Shown here: positions 36,625 through 46,364 of the stretch, piece by piece
Position numbering within the stretch: the first letter of the stretch is position 1
Layout: every line of letters starts with the position of its first letter
Source: Buxus sempervirens
Lineage: Eukaryota > Streptophyta > Magnoliopsida > Buxales > Buxaceae
Assembly (NCBI GenBank): GCA_947561395.2
Contig: OX387188.1
Span: forward strand, 11,062,061-11,126,060
Direction of reading: 5' to 3'
DNA: 64,000 nt
Notes under the pieces: generated by a model
What the model saw: only the letters and a program-made list of their open reading frames with translations
Database searches by the model: none
What the model was told of the DNA's origin: nothing
Translations under genes and position numbers: made by a program

Positions 36625-39428
36625 CTACTGCTCCTGTGCAGGATCACCCCCGCGTCCTCTGCCACGCGCTCTGCGGCCTCTACCTCGAGGTGACAGGCGC
36701 CTAGAATATGCAATGAGGCACTCGGCCATGTAGCGCGGTCTCCGACCCACAATGGACTGAAGCTGGTACTCCCAGCAATAATCCTCGAGGTCAGGAGGCG
36801 GATCAGGAGCAGAATCTGGCGAAGAAGCCTCAGGCCCAGCAGGAACAGGCTCGGCAGGCTGGGGAGCCACCTCCGTCGCAGCTGAATCCTCAGCCGCGGC
36901 AGTCTCAAATCCTGCAGCTCCAGAAGGCTCGGCAGCAGTAGAGGAAGGACCAGGAACAGAAGTATCTGGGTCAACAGAAAGGGTCAGAAGCAGAAACATC
37001 AAAATAAACCAAGGAGAGGAAACTAAAGAAGACTTACCAGGGATCTCAGGAGCAAGATCAGGAGCCGCTATAGGAGATGAGGTGCCGACAGGGTCTGCAG
37101 GAGCCATAGGAATGGCGAGTACAAGAGATGCGACTGGATCAGGGTCAGCAACAGGGATGTCCTCTGGCTCGGGAACCACCACTGAAGAGGAAGGGCCCAC
37201 AGAATCCGCAGGAGCAGCCACCACCGAGTCAGCAGCTGGGGCATCCATAGGATCAGCAGCCCGAACTGGAGATGGATCAGGAACAGGGAAACCGGGCTCA
37301 AAGGCAGCATCCTGATCTAGGACTGGGCCCTGCAAAAGCCAAAACAGTTTATATCAGAACAACAGAAACATGGAAATGAAAGAGATGAAATTATAAACCA
37401 GATACCTGTCTAGCCTGAAGCTCAGCAACCAGAGCCTCCAGCTCTCTAATCCGGGCATCCCTCTGGGCCATGACCGCATCATGCTCTGCGATCATATCAT
37501 CCACTGCGGCCCGCTGACTCAGGAACCGATCCCGGAGAGCATTCAACTCATGTACCTGCCAATAAGAACCGAATCAGAGTAAAAAATACAGGATTGAAGG
37601 AAATGGGATAAAAAAATGAAAATCATAAAACTCACAGTATCATCATGAACCCGGATGTAGATCCCGCCGATCTTTGTCACTCCAGCACGGGTGGGTCGAT
37701 CCATCAAGCACCCAATGGATACTCTCTGGATCCACTCGTCGTAATAACCCGCAGCAGTAAGTAACTCCGCATCCTCCCACTGATCAAACTGGGCCACGTC
37801 AAATCCGGGCAAGAGAATGGTAAGGCCAACGGGTGGTGGAGGAACCGGGATACGGAGGACGCCAGTGTGCTGGAAGTACAGGCGCTCGCCTAAGTACACA
37901 ATCCTACCAAGTCTCCCAATGAAACACTGGTAGGACTGGCATCGTGCATCTAGCTCAAAGGCATCCTGCACCATCTCCTGACGAGCAACCTCGTCATCCA
38001 CATCGTTGAAGCGGGCCAGTATCAGCTGCAATCACAATAAAAAGTGTCAGATGCAAAGGCGGTATAAAAGAATGGAGAATATTGAAGGGAAAAGAAAATT
38101 TACATCAGAGCGGCGAGAGCGGTCTAAATGCGCCCGGGTCGACCGCGGCTAGCTCTTGTCTGCATCTCTGTCCAAGACAGACCATCATATAGCTACGGGA
38201 AACTCTGCGGCGCCAGGCACAGGAGAAGGGCGGAAATAGGTCATGTATGAATACATGAATATCTGGCAAAGAAAGAAAACAAGTTAGAAAGAGATAAAAG
38301 AATTTCAAGGAATTAAGTCAAAATATTCCTTACCTGCAAGATCTGCTAGAAAAATCGGCAGCTGATACCATCTCCCCTCGGAGCAACTAGACCTCGGATG
38401 ACTCGGCTCAGACCGGCTAATATAGTCCCATATATCAATCGACCCCAAGCTAGCCGCCTGGTCTGCCGAAGGTCCCTCAGGGCATCCAAGAAGACAGGAC
38501 TGACCGACGTCATATCCTCCTGGAAAAAGCAGCTGCCCAACATCAACAGGAAGACCCGTCGAAATAGAGGGACGAAACCGTCATCAGCCTCGGTAATAAT
38601 AGCATGCCTCCGGTCAGGATGATCAACAATGCTGCCGCGCAACCAACTAATAGAAATCCGGCCACTCCTGCCATCCCAAGCAGTCTCAGGAAGATCCTCA
38701 TACCCTAGGAGGGTGCCAATGTCCGCAGCACGCTCCATCTCTATGGTCCTACCCGTCAAGGGGATGCCAGTAAGCATGACAAAATCTGACGGACGAATCC
38801 CCAGCTCAACATCCGGCAGATGGAAAGTCTGTGTGTCGGGGAAGTACCGCTCCAGCATGGCAAAGATGAGAGGGCGGTCAGCTCGAAATGATGATATAAG
38901 CAGGAAATGGTCAAAACGACATCTGCGGAACTCCCGTCTGAGTCCGGGAGATAGGGTCTGATACAGCTCGCAAAACTTTCCCCAACTACCTCTCAGGTGA
39001 GAAGGGGGATACTGAAGGGGAAGATCTGCTCGGACACACATCGAAGGATGATGATCCAATCCACTAAGAAGCTCGGTGTCCTGAACAGATGCCCTCAAAT
39101 CCGCAGGAAAAGCCAAACGGAATCCCCTAGCATCACCTCCAATGATCGGATCCTGAGCCGCACCTCTGGCTCTGCCACGTCCTCGGCCTCCCTCACCCTC
39201 AAGGGCCTGATCCTAAACTCTGCCTCGGCCTCTGCCCTGACCTCGAGCAGGAGCAACAATGGGCTAAAATTCAAAGGAGAAGTGTGAAGGTTGGTGTATA
39301 AAGAGAATAGAAGGAGGGAAAGGAAAATAGGGAAAGCCTACCTCAGCAGAACCCTCTCCAGAGCTCTCTCTGGAAACATCTAACGGCTCTGACAGGGTGG
39401 CGCTAGCTCGGGAACGACTCCTAGCCAT
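36625..39428 (-). pseudogene. Antisense Plant Mobile Domain gene within G
   Basis: A multi-exon gene on the minus strand with about seven exon-like blocks between 39,428 and 36,625, bounded by GT-AG introns that keep a common phase. An N-terminal arginine/glycine-rich stretch precedes the PMD ('aminotransferase-like, plant mobile domain'), visible as 'LRGSWGKFCELYQTL', 'RCRFDHFLLISSFRADRPLIFAMLERYFPDTQTFHLPDVELGI', 'DFVMLTGIPLTGRTI' and 'WLRGSIVD'. Then come a helical block, a coiled coil ('DARIRELEALVAELQARQ'), a Pro/Ala/Ser/Asp-rich region and an RGG-like tail ('RGRGRRARGRGRGG'). PMD occurs in host proteins MAIN and MAIL1 and in transposons. The element probably captured it. At least one break is present. 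It has its own upstream promoter module. Confidence 0.8.
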
Positions 39429-40705
39429 CTATAGACAACAGGGCAGTATTTTAAGTTTCTGTTTAATGTTAAAAGATTTATCGGAAATTTAGACCACTAG
39501 GTGTTCTCACTTCTAATATTTTCTAATCCTAAGAATACCTGCAAGATTTAATCCTTAATTATTTTGTTGTGATTTCAGGATATACTCATGGAGGTAGAAT
39601 AAAAGCAAAAGTGAGGATTGAAAAAACAGAAATGGCAAGCCAGGTCGGAAAGTCAAGATGAATTGGAAAAATTTCACAGCAGGGTATGGTGATGGGCAGT
39701 CCACCATCAATAATTGGCAAAATCTGAAAATCATGCCGACGATGCATAAGCAAGAGATATAATCAGCAATATCAGCAATAAACCATCTGAAGGTATCAGA
39801 TAATGCCAGTAAAAAGTGAAGCTACTATTAAGTGATCAATCTTGTGGAATTATTAATCGTGGATAGAAAAAGAAAAAAAAGAACAACAAATAGCATGGCA
39901 TCGGAAAACTCCACTATCATTGATAAAAACTGTTGAAGGACAGCAATTCGGGTGGAAATCAATATCCTCAGTGTACGGGCAATCGATTGTTCAGGAGTTT
40001 AACACAGTAAAAATGTGCTTGCTTACCCGGTCCGATCGACAAAAGCTATCAAAAAGCACAAACAAGCAATGCAACATTCTCAGTTACTCCCAATTGGAAA
40101 GCATGGTTGCAAGCCTCAAGGCATCATACTCAGCAGTAAACAAATGAAGTGCACGATTAAATTAAAGCCACTGTTAACAGTTCCAAGGGAGAATGGGCCA
40201 GGAATTTACCGAATCAAAGCAAGCTACATGGCATGTCACTAAGTCTGAAAGCTTTACTATCAACAGAATTGAAAATGCAAAATTAGAGAATCATGGCATG
40301 ATTGATTTGGGGATTTAATCGCAAAGTGCAAAACAGAAAAAAAAATCTCTGAAGGTAAGCATGCTGACCCGGTTGATGGATGCACAGTGTGGTATGGCAG
40401 GAGCAAATGTGGAATCAATGTGAAGAAGGGCAGGCCGTCGGAATCCAGAGACGATCACCGGAGATCAGCACTCCGACGCCAAATCGTGGATTCACCGGAG
40501 ATCAGCAAATTCGAAACGAGCTAGGGCTCGCCCACCACATCAAATGAACAATTGCCAGGGGGTTTAGTCCTCGCCGGAGTCAATAGAAGTCGCCGGAGTT
40601 GGTGGAAATAGTCGGAAGTCGCCGGAGAAGAAAGGAGAGTCGTCGGGGACGAAGGAGAATGAAGACGTACCTTGGGTTTGCAATCGGAGAAGAAGAAAAG
40701 AAGAG
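39429..40705 (-). other. Leader exon and first intron of the antisense PMD gene
   Basis: A short untranslated exon (about 40,671-40,705) ends in CCCAAG|GTACGTC. An intron of about 1.24 kb ends at 39,429 with TATAG immediately before the first ATG. H has the same arrangement (intron 53,050-53,911 ending GTAG|ATG). No other coding signal is seen in this stretch. Confidence 0.6.
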
Positions 40706-40710
40706 GAAAA

Positions 40711-40737
40711 GTCGCGGTCGCGCGCGACTTATATAAA
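40711..40737 (-). promoter_or_regulatory. Core promoter of the antisense PMD gene (TATA plus CG motif)
   Basis: On the minus strand TTTATATAAG (around 40,730-40,737) is followed by GTCGCGCGCGACCGCGAC (40,728-40,711). The H copy has CTATAATAC followed by GCGCGCGCGACCGCGAC at 52,663-52,690, so this CG motif near the expected start site is conserved between elements. Confidence 0.7.
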
Positions 40738-40741
40738 CAGG

Positions 40742-40805
40742 TGTATCCGACGAAGTATGTCAGATACACAGGAGTTATCTCTTATCCGACATCCTACGTC
40801 GGATA
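40742..40805. repeat. Pair of TATCCGA palindromes before the PMD gene
   Basis: Palindromes at 40,742-40,768 and 40,783-40,805 lie about 4 bp upstream (minus strand) of the TATA box. Confidence 0.85.
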
Positions 40806-40945
40806 CAAAAGAAAAAACAGAAAAAAAAGAAAAAAAAGGAGAAAAGAGAAAAAGAAAAGAAAAAAGGAAAGAAGAGAAAAAGAAAAAGGAAAAAAGGAGA
40901 AAAGAAAAAAAAAGAAAAAAAGAGAAAAAGAAAAAAAAAGGAGCA
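40806..40945. repeat. Purine-rich low-complexity tract (GAAAA)n
   Basis: About 140 bp of A/G on the plus strand, that is, pyrimidine-rich in the PMD gene's direction. H has a comparable pyrimidine tract at 52,510-52,595 in front of its PMD promoter, so the tract is a shared part of the upstream region. Confidence 0.85.
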
Positions 40946-41346
40946 AATGTGCTGCAAAGTCTGCTATTTTCACAAAAAACCCCTATTTTGCCTTAAAATC
41001 CACTTCATAGCCACGAGAGCTCAATGGAATTTGGAACAACTTGGGGAAATGTGTTGGTCAAAAAGGAAGATATTCACTCAATTTTTAACTTGGTTTGATG
41101 AAAAAATCAGTTTTCAAAATCATATTTTTGGGCTTAAAATCCACTTCATAGCCACGAGAGCTCAGTGGAATTTAAGACCTCTTGGAGAAATGCCCCCTTA
41201 AATTTAGGGCTTTTTGGCAGATCTTCACCCAAAAATTATTTTACAAAATTGAATTGCACCAAGCAAATCATGGTTAAGGGAGTGCAATTTGGGCTTGTCT
41301 AATCTTTGCAGCTTATTGCTTCGCAACTCCCGCAAAGAGGGGCAGT
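40946..41346 (+). other. G 3' untranslated end with polypurine tract
   Basis: Contains two copies of 'AAAATCCACTTCATAGCCACG' (about 40,996 and 41,138), then the polypurine tract AAAGAGGGGCAG at 41,334-41,345 right before the 3' LTR. The polypurine tract primes plus-strand DNA synthesis in the living family. Confidence 0.75.
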
Positions 41347-43389
41347 TGTAGACACCCCAAATTGCACAGTAAAAATGAAGAATAATTAGCAAAAATCATT
41401 ATCTCCTTTGAAGCCAGCACAGAATTTGAGAAAACAAGCTTTTTTCTTGTATCCGACAACTCAGGTCGGATACAAGCACTCTTCTTCGTATCCGACATAA
41501 GTTGTCAGATACAAGCAGCCTTTAGTGTATCCGACATCATATGCCGGATACATTAAGGTGCTCATGTATCCGACCTGACATGTCGGATACATGCTTTTTT
41601 GCTCAAAATTAGGGTTTTCAGAGAGTTTTCACCTTTTACCATCATATCCTTCATTAAAGGAATGGAAATCTCGGAAATAGCCTTGGGGTTAAGGTTGGTG
41701 GGCTATAGACATTATGTTGTGTCTACCATCCCACCAACCCTAACCCTAGCCTTTGCCTATAAATAGGAGGCTCCTCCTTAAGCAAATGGCCATTAATTCT
41801 TATCATTAACTCTTGAGATCAAAAAGCTCCAAGTGAAGAGGGAAACCGCTGCAGTCTTGCTCCCAGAAGCCCAGGTAAGCCTCAAACCTCTCTTTATTTT
41901 TCTGTTTTTACATTCTAGATCTAGATCTCTTCTTCTACCTTTCTGTAGAATAAGGCCTCTTCTATGTGTGTGAAAACCCTTCTCCTACTCAAAGTACCTC
42001 GAGACTTCCCCTAGCCGTAAAACGTGAAGGCGGGATCTAGGGGAAACGAGACTGGGGATTGATCCTAGTATTAGAACCTCTTTTGAATAAGCCTTGCGAT
42101 TCTATGAAAACCGTTCCATATTCAAATTACCCCAAGATTATCTTGAAGAACCGTGTTTAACGGAGAGAGAGAACTAAGGGAAACGATAATGGGACGGAAC
42201 CCTAAGTTGTTCTAGAACCCTTTTGATTAATCTAAATGCATGCTATGTGTTATCATAAGCCTTGTGATTCTATGAAAACCGTTCCATGTTCAAAGTACCC
42301 CAAGATTATCTTGAAGAACCGTGTTTAACGGGGAGAGAGAACTAAGAGAAACGATAATGGAACGGAACCCTAGGTTGTTTTTAGAACCCTATTTTGATTG
42401 ATATGAATTCATGCTATCTTTGCTATGTTGTTGGAATGGTTCCTACACCTACACATACATAGCACGTGATTTTGGCGGGATAGGCTCATATTTTGGATTT
42501 ATTGCATTTATTGTGATAAATCTGAAATAAATAGCCCCAAGCAATTCTGGGATGTTTTTAAATGATTTTCAAAAGATTTTGATCTATCTTGCACGGATCA
42601 CACACCTCTTATCACTGTTTTGAGTTATTTTTATTCAAAAAAGGCTTAACTTAACAGCAACTGTACCCCAACTTCGGACACAAGTAACTTCATCGTCCGG
42701 ATGAATTTTGGAGTGATTCTAGAGCCATAGGAAAGGTGGGGCTGTATAGTTTATGCCTGTAAAATTTCATGAATTTCTATCAAGCGGATTTTGGACACCT
42801 CTCTGTCGAAGTTGATAGGTTAGATCAGGTCTGAATACGGAACTTGTCACTTCGACTGAGCGCCATGTGTTCGTTTTAAGTCCGATTCGAGTGATTCTTG
42901 TTTCTGAGTTTTCATTTGGAAGTCTAGTTTCAAATCCAGTTGGTTTCATAATTGTTTGACTCTATTTACGTTGTTGGTAACAGATTTACTCAGAGCTGTT
43001 CAACAGCACTTTTCTGGGTAAATCTATGATCTTTGGGGCCTGTTCGGGAGATCACCCAAGGCACATCCGAATGAATTTTTGTATGAGGATAGTTTCATCT
43101 GAACGATGGCCATAAAAACTTCATTCACACCAAATTTCATGGATTTATATGAAGCCGATTTTTCTAAATGATTTTCCAAAGTTGCCCACTTATCACTTTT
43201 AACCATCTCCAGCAGCAGATTTTAAAGGAGCATAACTCCTAGGATTTCAACCGGATTTAATTGAAATTTTGCATGAATCTCTTATTTACCATAATCTTTC
43301 AAATGGATTTGGTTTGAGTCAATTTAAAATTGGATTTGAATGATTTCAAGATAAATGGTTCTTGCTTTTACCGAATTCTCCGTATTAAA
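41347..43389 (+). mobile_element. G 3' LTR
   Basis: Starts TGTAGACACCCC and matches the 5' LTR up to about 43,389, where F's LTR sequence resumes. It is shorter than the 5' LTR (about 2.04 kb against 2.39 kb). Its TATA box is at 41,758-41,765. Confidence 0.9.
41446..41593. repeat. Cluster of four TATCCGA palindromes in G 3' LTR
   Basis: Same four units as in the 5' LTR. The first is a perfect palindrome here (CTTGTATCCGAC/GTCGGATACAAG, 41,446-41,476), and the last spans 41,563-41,593. Confidence 0.92.
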
Positions 43390-43621
43390 TGTTTATTGAG
43401 GATTTTAGACTACACTTCCGCACATACTTGTTTCCGCAACTCTGATAGTATAATAAAGCAATGGATTTTATTACTTTGGTCTGGTATATTATTGATGATG
43501 TATTTGATATGGGCTGGTAACACCTCGGATTTGGTTGTTGAGCTAAATTCAGGTTGTTACAGTAGCGAACCGGGTTCGGGTCGGGTGCCGGTTTGGACTG
43601 ACCCGGGTTCAGGGCGTTACA
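43390..43621 (+). mobile_element. F 5' LTR, right end
   Basis: Matches 48,481-48,715 of the 3' LTR and ends AGGGCGTTACA at the primer site. Part of the LTR found in the 3' copy is not represented on either side of G. Confidence 0.9.
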
Positions 43622-43625
43622 GAGA

Positions 43626-43637
43626 TGATATCAAAGC
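43626..43637 (+). promoter_or_regulatory. Primer binding site of F (degenerate)
   Basis: TGATATCAAAGC resembles the initiator-Met site TGGTATCAGAGC, just after the LTR end. Confidence 0.65.
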
Positions 43638-43746
43638 AATGGTCCTAACCTTAGATTAGCTAGCTTTAGGGGAATGGGATTGTGAGTACGCTAGATAGAA
43701 CCCCTAGAATTATTGGATTCTGACAAGTGAATTTGTAATTTTGCAG

Positions 43747-44490
43747 ATGGCTGGTAAAGGAAGACGTGCTAGAGCTGATCCTATTGAGGAGGAGCAGCAG
43801 GATGTTCCATTACCTCCACCACCTCCAGGGGGTGATGTGTGGACTGTTGTTAGCAGCTTGGCAAAGCTTCTTGCCAAGGAAAGGGTGGAGAGACTGAGCC
43901 AGCACGGCAATGGTGGAAATGGTGGCAATGGTCACGGAGATGAGCCTGTACATGAGAGGGCCATACATACGGCCAAGGATCTTGAGCAGTTCAGGAAATT
44001 GGATCCACCTATCTTCATTGGACGTCCAGATCCTATGGAGGCTGAGAGATGGCTGATGCGAGTCGAGTGGATTTTTGAGGCTATGGGATGCCCGATGGAC
44101 CAGAGAGTGCGCTTGGTAGCATTCTTGTTTGAGGGAGAGGCAGTTCACTGGTGGACAGCCAGGAAGAGGCAGGATCCACAGGCTACGTACATGACATGGG
44201 ATAGATTCCGAGAGGTCTTCTATGACCAATACTTTTCTGAGGAAGTCCGACTTAAGAAGTAGCGGGAATTCATGGAGATTACTCAGGGAAGCCAGACAAT
44301 GGCTCAGTACGAGGCTAGATTTGCAGCCTTGTCCCGATTTGCACCCCACATGACACAGGATGAGAGAAGGCTGACTTCACACTTTGAGCGAGGTCTGAAG
44401 CTTGAGATTAAGAGTATACTGACAGTACTCTTGTGCACCGAACTGAAAGATGTGGTGCGTAGAGCCACCAGAGCAGAGCTAGACCACCCA
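43747..44490 (+). pseudogene. F gag region
   Basis: Tekay-type gag. A variable start is followed by 'FRKLDPPIFIGRPDPMEAERWLMRVEWIFEAM', 'RVRLVAFLFEGEAVHWWTA', 'TWDRFREVFYDQYF', and then 'ITQGSQTMAQYEARFAALSRFAP' and 'EDERRLTSHFERGL'-like phrases. It is preceded by the short leader after the primer site. It is a fossil with breaks. Confidence 0.9.
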
Positions 44491-45275
44491 TGAGGCCGGC
44501 AGATCAGAGAGGTTTCCTTGGTGGAAACAAGAGGCCCAGAGACTGGACTAGGGCGGAGCCTGCAGGAGAACAGTATAGGCCATCTTCGAAGGTATGTGCC
44601 AGTTGTGGCAGATACCATGTACCTGGACCGTGTGTCGCAGCACCGGGCACTTGTTACAGATGCGGAAGGGCGGGTCACAGGATCACGGATTGTCGGTTCT
44701 CTCCTAGTTATCAGCCGTTAGCAGTGCCACGACCAGCATTACCACAGCTAGAGATCGTGCCTGCTTTCCCACAGAGGCCATAGTTTCAGCAACCAGCTCA
44801 GAGGGCACCGGTTGGGCAAAAGCCCCAGGGCAGAGGACCAGTTCAGAGAGGAGGCCAGAGGCAGGCAGTACCTGCTCAGCAGCCGCAGCCAGTGAGGGTA
44901 TATGCAGTGGATGCACATGAGGAGCATGAGCCCGATCGTATGGAGGATATCGAGGTTGATCACGAGGCACCTGAGCTGATTGGAGGTATTCTTTTCATCT
45001 CTGGTAGATCAGCATGTGTTTTGTTTGATTCTGGTGCTTCCCATTCATTTATATCACCTGCTTGTGCACAACGGATTGGTTTGTCACCCACTGAATTGGA
45101 TGTTGCATTGTCTGTACACACACCTTTGGGAGAGTCTACTAGAGTCGAACAAATGTATAGCGACTGCATGATTAGATTGGGTAGATTGGAGTTGTCTGGC
45201 AATTTGATTGCCTTAGACATTAGAGGTTTTGATGTGATATTGGGGATGGACTGGCTATGTAGACACCATGTGACC
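44491..45275 (+). pseudogene. F zinc knuckle and protease region
   Basis: A CCHC knuckle (CYRCGRAGHRITDC) follows basic, Gln/Pro-rich sequence. After that the aspartic protease is seen as 'LFDSGASHSFISPACAQRIGL', 'RLGRLELSGNLIALDIRGFDVILGMDWL'. The order is that of Tekay chromoviruses. Confidence 0.9.
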
Positions 45276-46142
45276 ATGGATTTTGTATCTGGGTTACCAT
45301 TGACAGCAAAGAAATAAGATGCTATTTGGGTTGTTGTGGATAGACTGACTAAGTCAGCACATTTCTTGCTTATGAGCACTACATAGCCGTTGAAGTCTTT
45401 AGCTGAGTTATATGTCAAGGAGATAGTGAGACTTCATGGAGTACCAGTTTCCATAGTGTCTGACAGAGATGCACGATTCACGGCACGCTTTTGGCTTGCA
45501 TTTCAGGCAACCTTAAGAACTAAGCTTAATTTCAGCACTAGCTATCATCCTTAGACAGATGGACAGTCTGAGCGTACCATTCAGACATTGGAAGACATGC
45601 TGAGATGTTGTGTTATGGATTGGGGAGGCAGTTGGAATCAGCACCTACCATTGGTGGAGTTTGCCTATAATAACAGCTATCAGGCGAGTATTCAGATGGC
45701 ACCATTTGAGGCACTTTATGGCAGATCGTGTAGATCCCCAGTGTGCTGGGTGGAGGTTGGAGAAAGACAACTTATTGGGCCTCAGATTGTACAGGATAGC
45801 ATTGAGAAGGTGAATCAGATTAGGCAGAATATGCTTACAGCCCAGAGTCGTCAGAAGAGCTATGCAGATACCAGAAGAAGAGACTTGCATTTTGAAGTTG
45901 GTGATTTGGTATTTCTGAAGATATCACCATCTTGTGGGATTAAGAGATTTGGAAAGAAAGGCAAGTTGGCTCCAAGATATATAGGTCCATTTGAGATTAA
46001 GGGTACAATTAGACCAGTAGCATACAGATTGGCTTTGCCTACACAGCTGGAAGGAGTTCATGATGTATTCCATGTTTCTATGTTGAGAAAGTACGTGCAT
46101 GACCCTACTCATATCATTCAGCATGAGCTGATAGTAGTGTGA
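45276..46142 (+). pseudogene. F integrase region
   Basis: Integrase core and C-terminal part: 'MDFVSGLPLTAKK', 'WVVVDRLTKSAHFL', '[18 protein letters not shown]', '[42 protein letters not shown]', and '[11 protein letters not shown]'. RT and RNase H are not recognised anywhere in F. Confidence 0.9.
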
Positions 46143-46320
46143 GGGGACTTGACTTATGAGGAGCATCCAATTGAGATTTTGGACATGAAGGAACAGGGTC
46201 TTCGTACTAAGGTGATTCCACTTGTGAAAGTACTTTGGCAGAATCACACAACTGAGGAAGCTATTTGGGAATTGGAATCGGAAATGCAGAGAAAGTATCC
46301 TAACCTATTTTCAGAACCAC
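46143..46320 (+). pseudogene. F chromodomain
   Basis: 'ILDMKEQGLRTKVIPLVKVLWQNHTTEEAIWELESEMQRKYPNLF' is the chromodomain-type tail that defines chromoviruses. In living elements it helps target insertion to modified histones. Confidence 0.88.
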
Positions 46321-46350
46321 AAGGTAAATTTCGAGGACGAAATTTTTCTT

Positions 46351-46364
46351 TTAAGAGGGGAGGA
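46351..46364 (+). promoter_or_regulatory. Polypurine tract of F
   Basis: TTAAGAGGGGAGGA directly before the 3' LTR; the same tract occurs in M at 58,569-58,582 (minus strand). Confidence 0.85.

Larger units (their letters stand above)
20371..43389 (+). mobile_element. Element G: Tat/Ogre element with two antisense genes
   Basis: A 23-kb element. Parts in order: 5' LTR (20,371-22,760), Arg-like primer site, long leader with repeats, gag, protease, RT, RNase H, archaeal-type RNase H, integrase, two antisense genes (DUF7745-like, PMD), polypurine tract, and 3' LTR (41,347 to about 43,389). The second RNase H and extra genes fit the Tat lineage. It is inserted in F's 5' LTR. The right LTR is shorter than the left and no target duplication is seen, so the right border was altered after insertion. 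It is broken, with several interruptions in the coding parts. The LTRs differ by about 3% over the roughly 750 bp compared by eye. Confidence 0.9.

Noticed and set aside
40772-40996. Lysine/glutamate-rich protein
   Set aside because: Translation of the purine-rich tract upstream of the antisense PMD promoter; low complexity.
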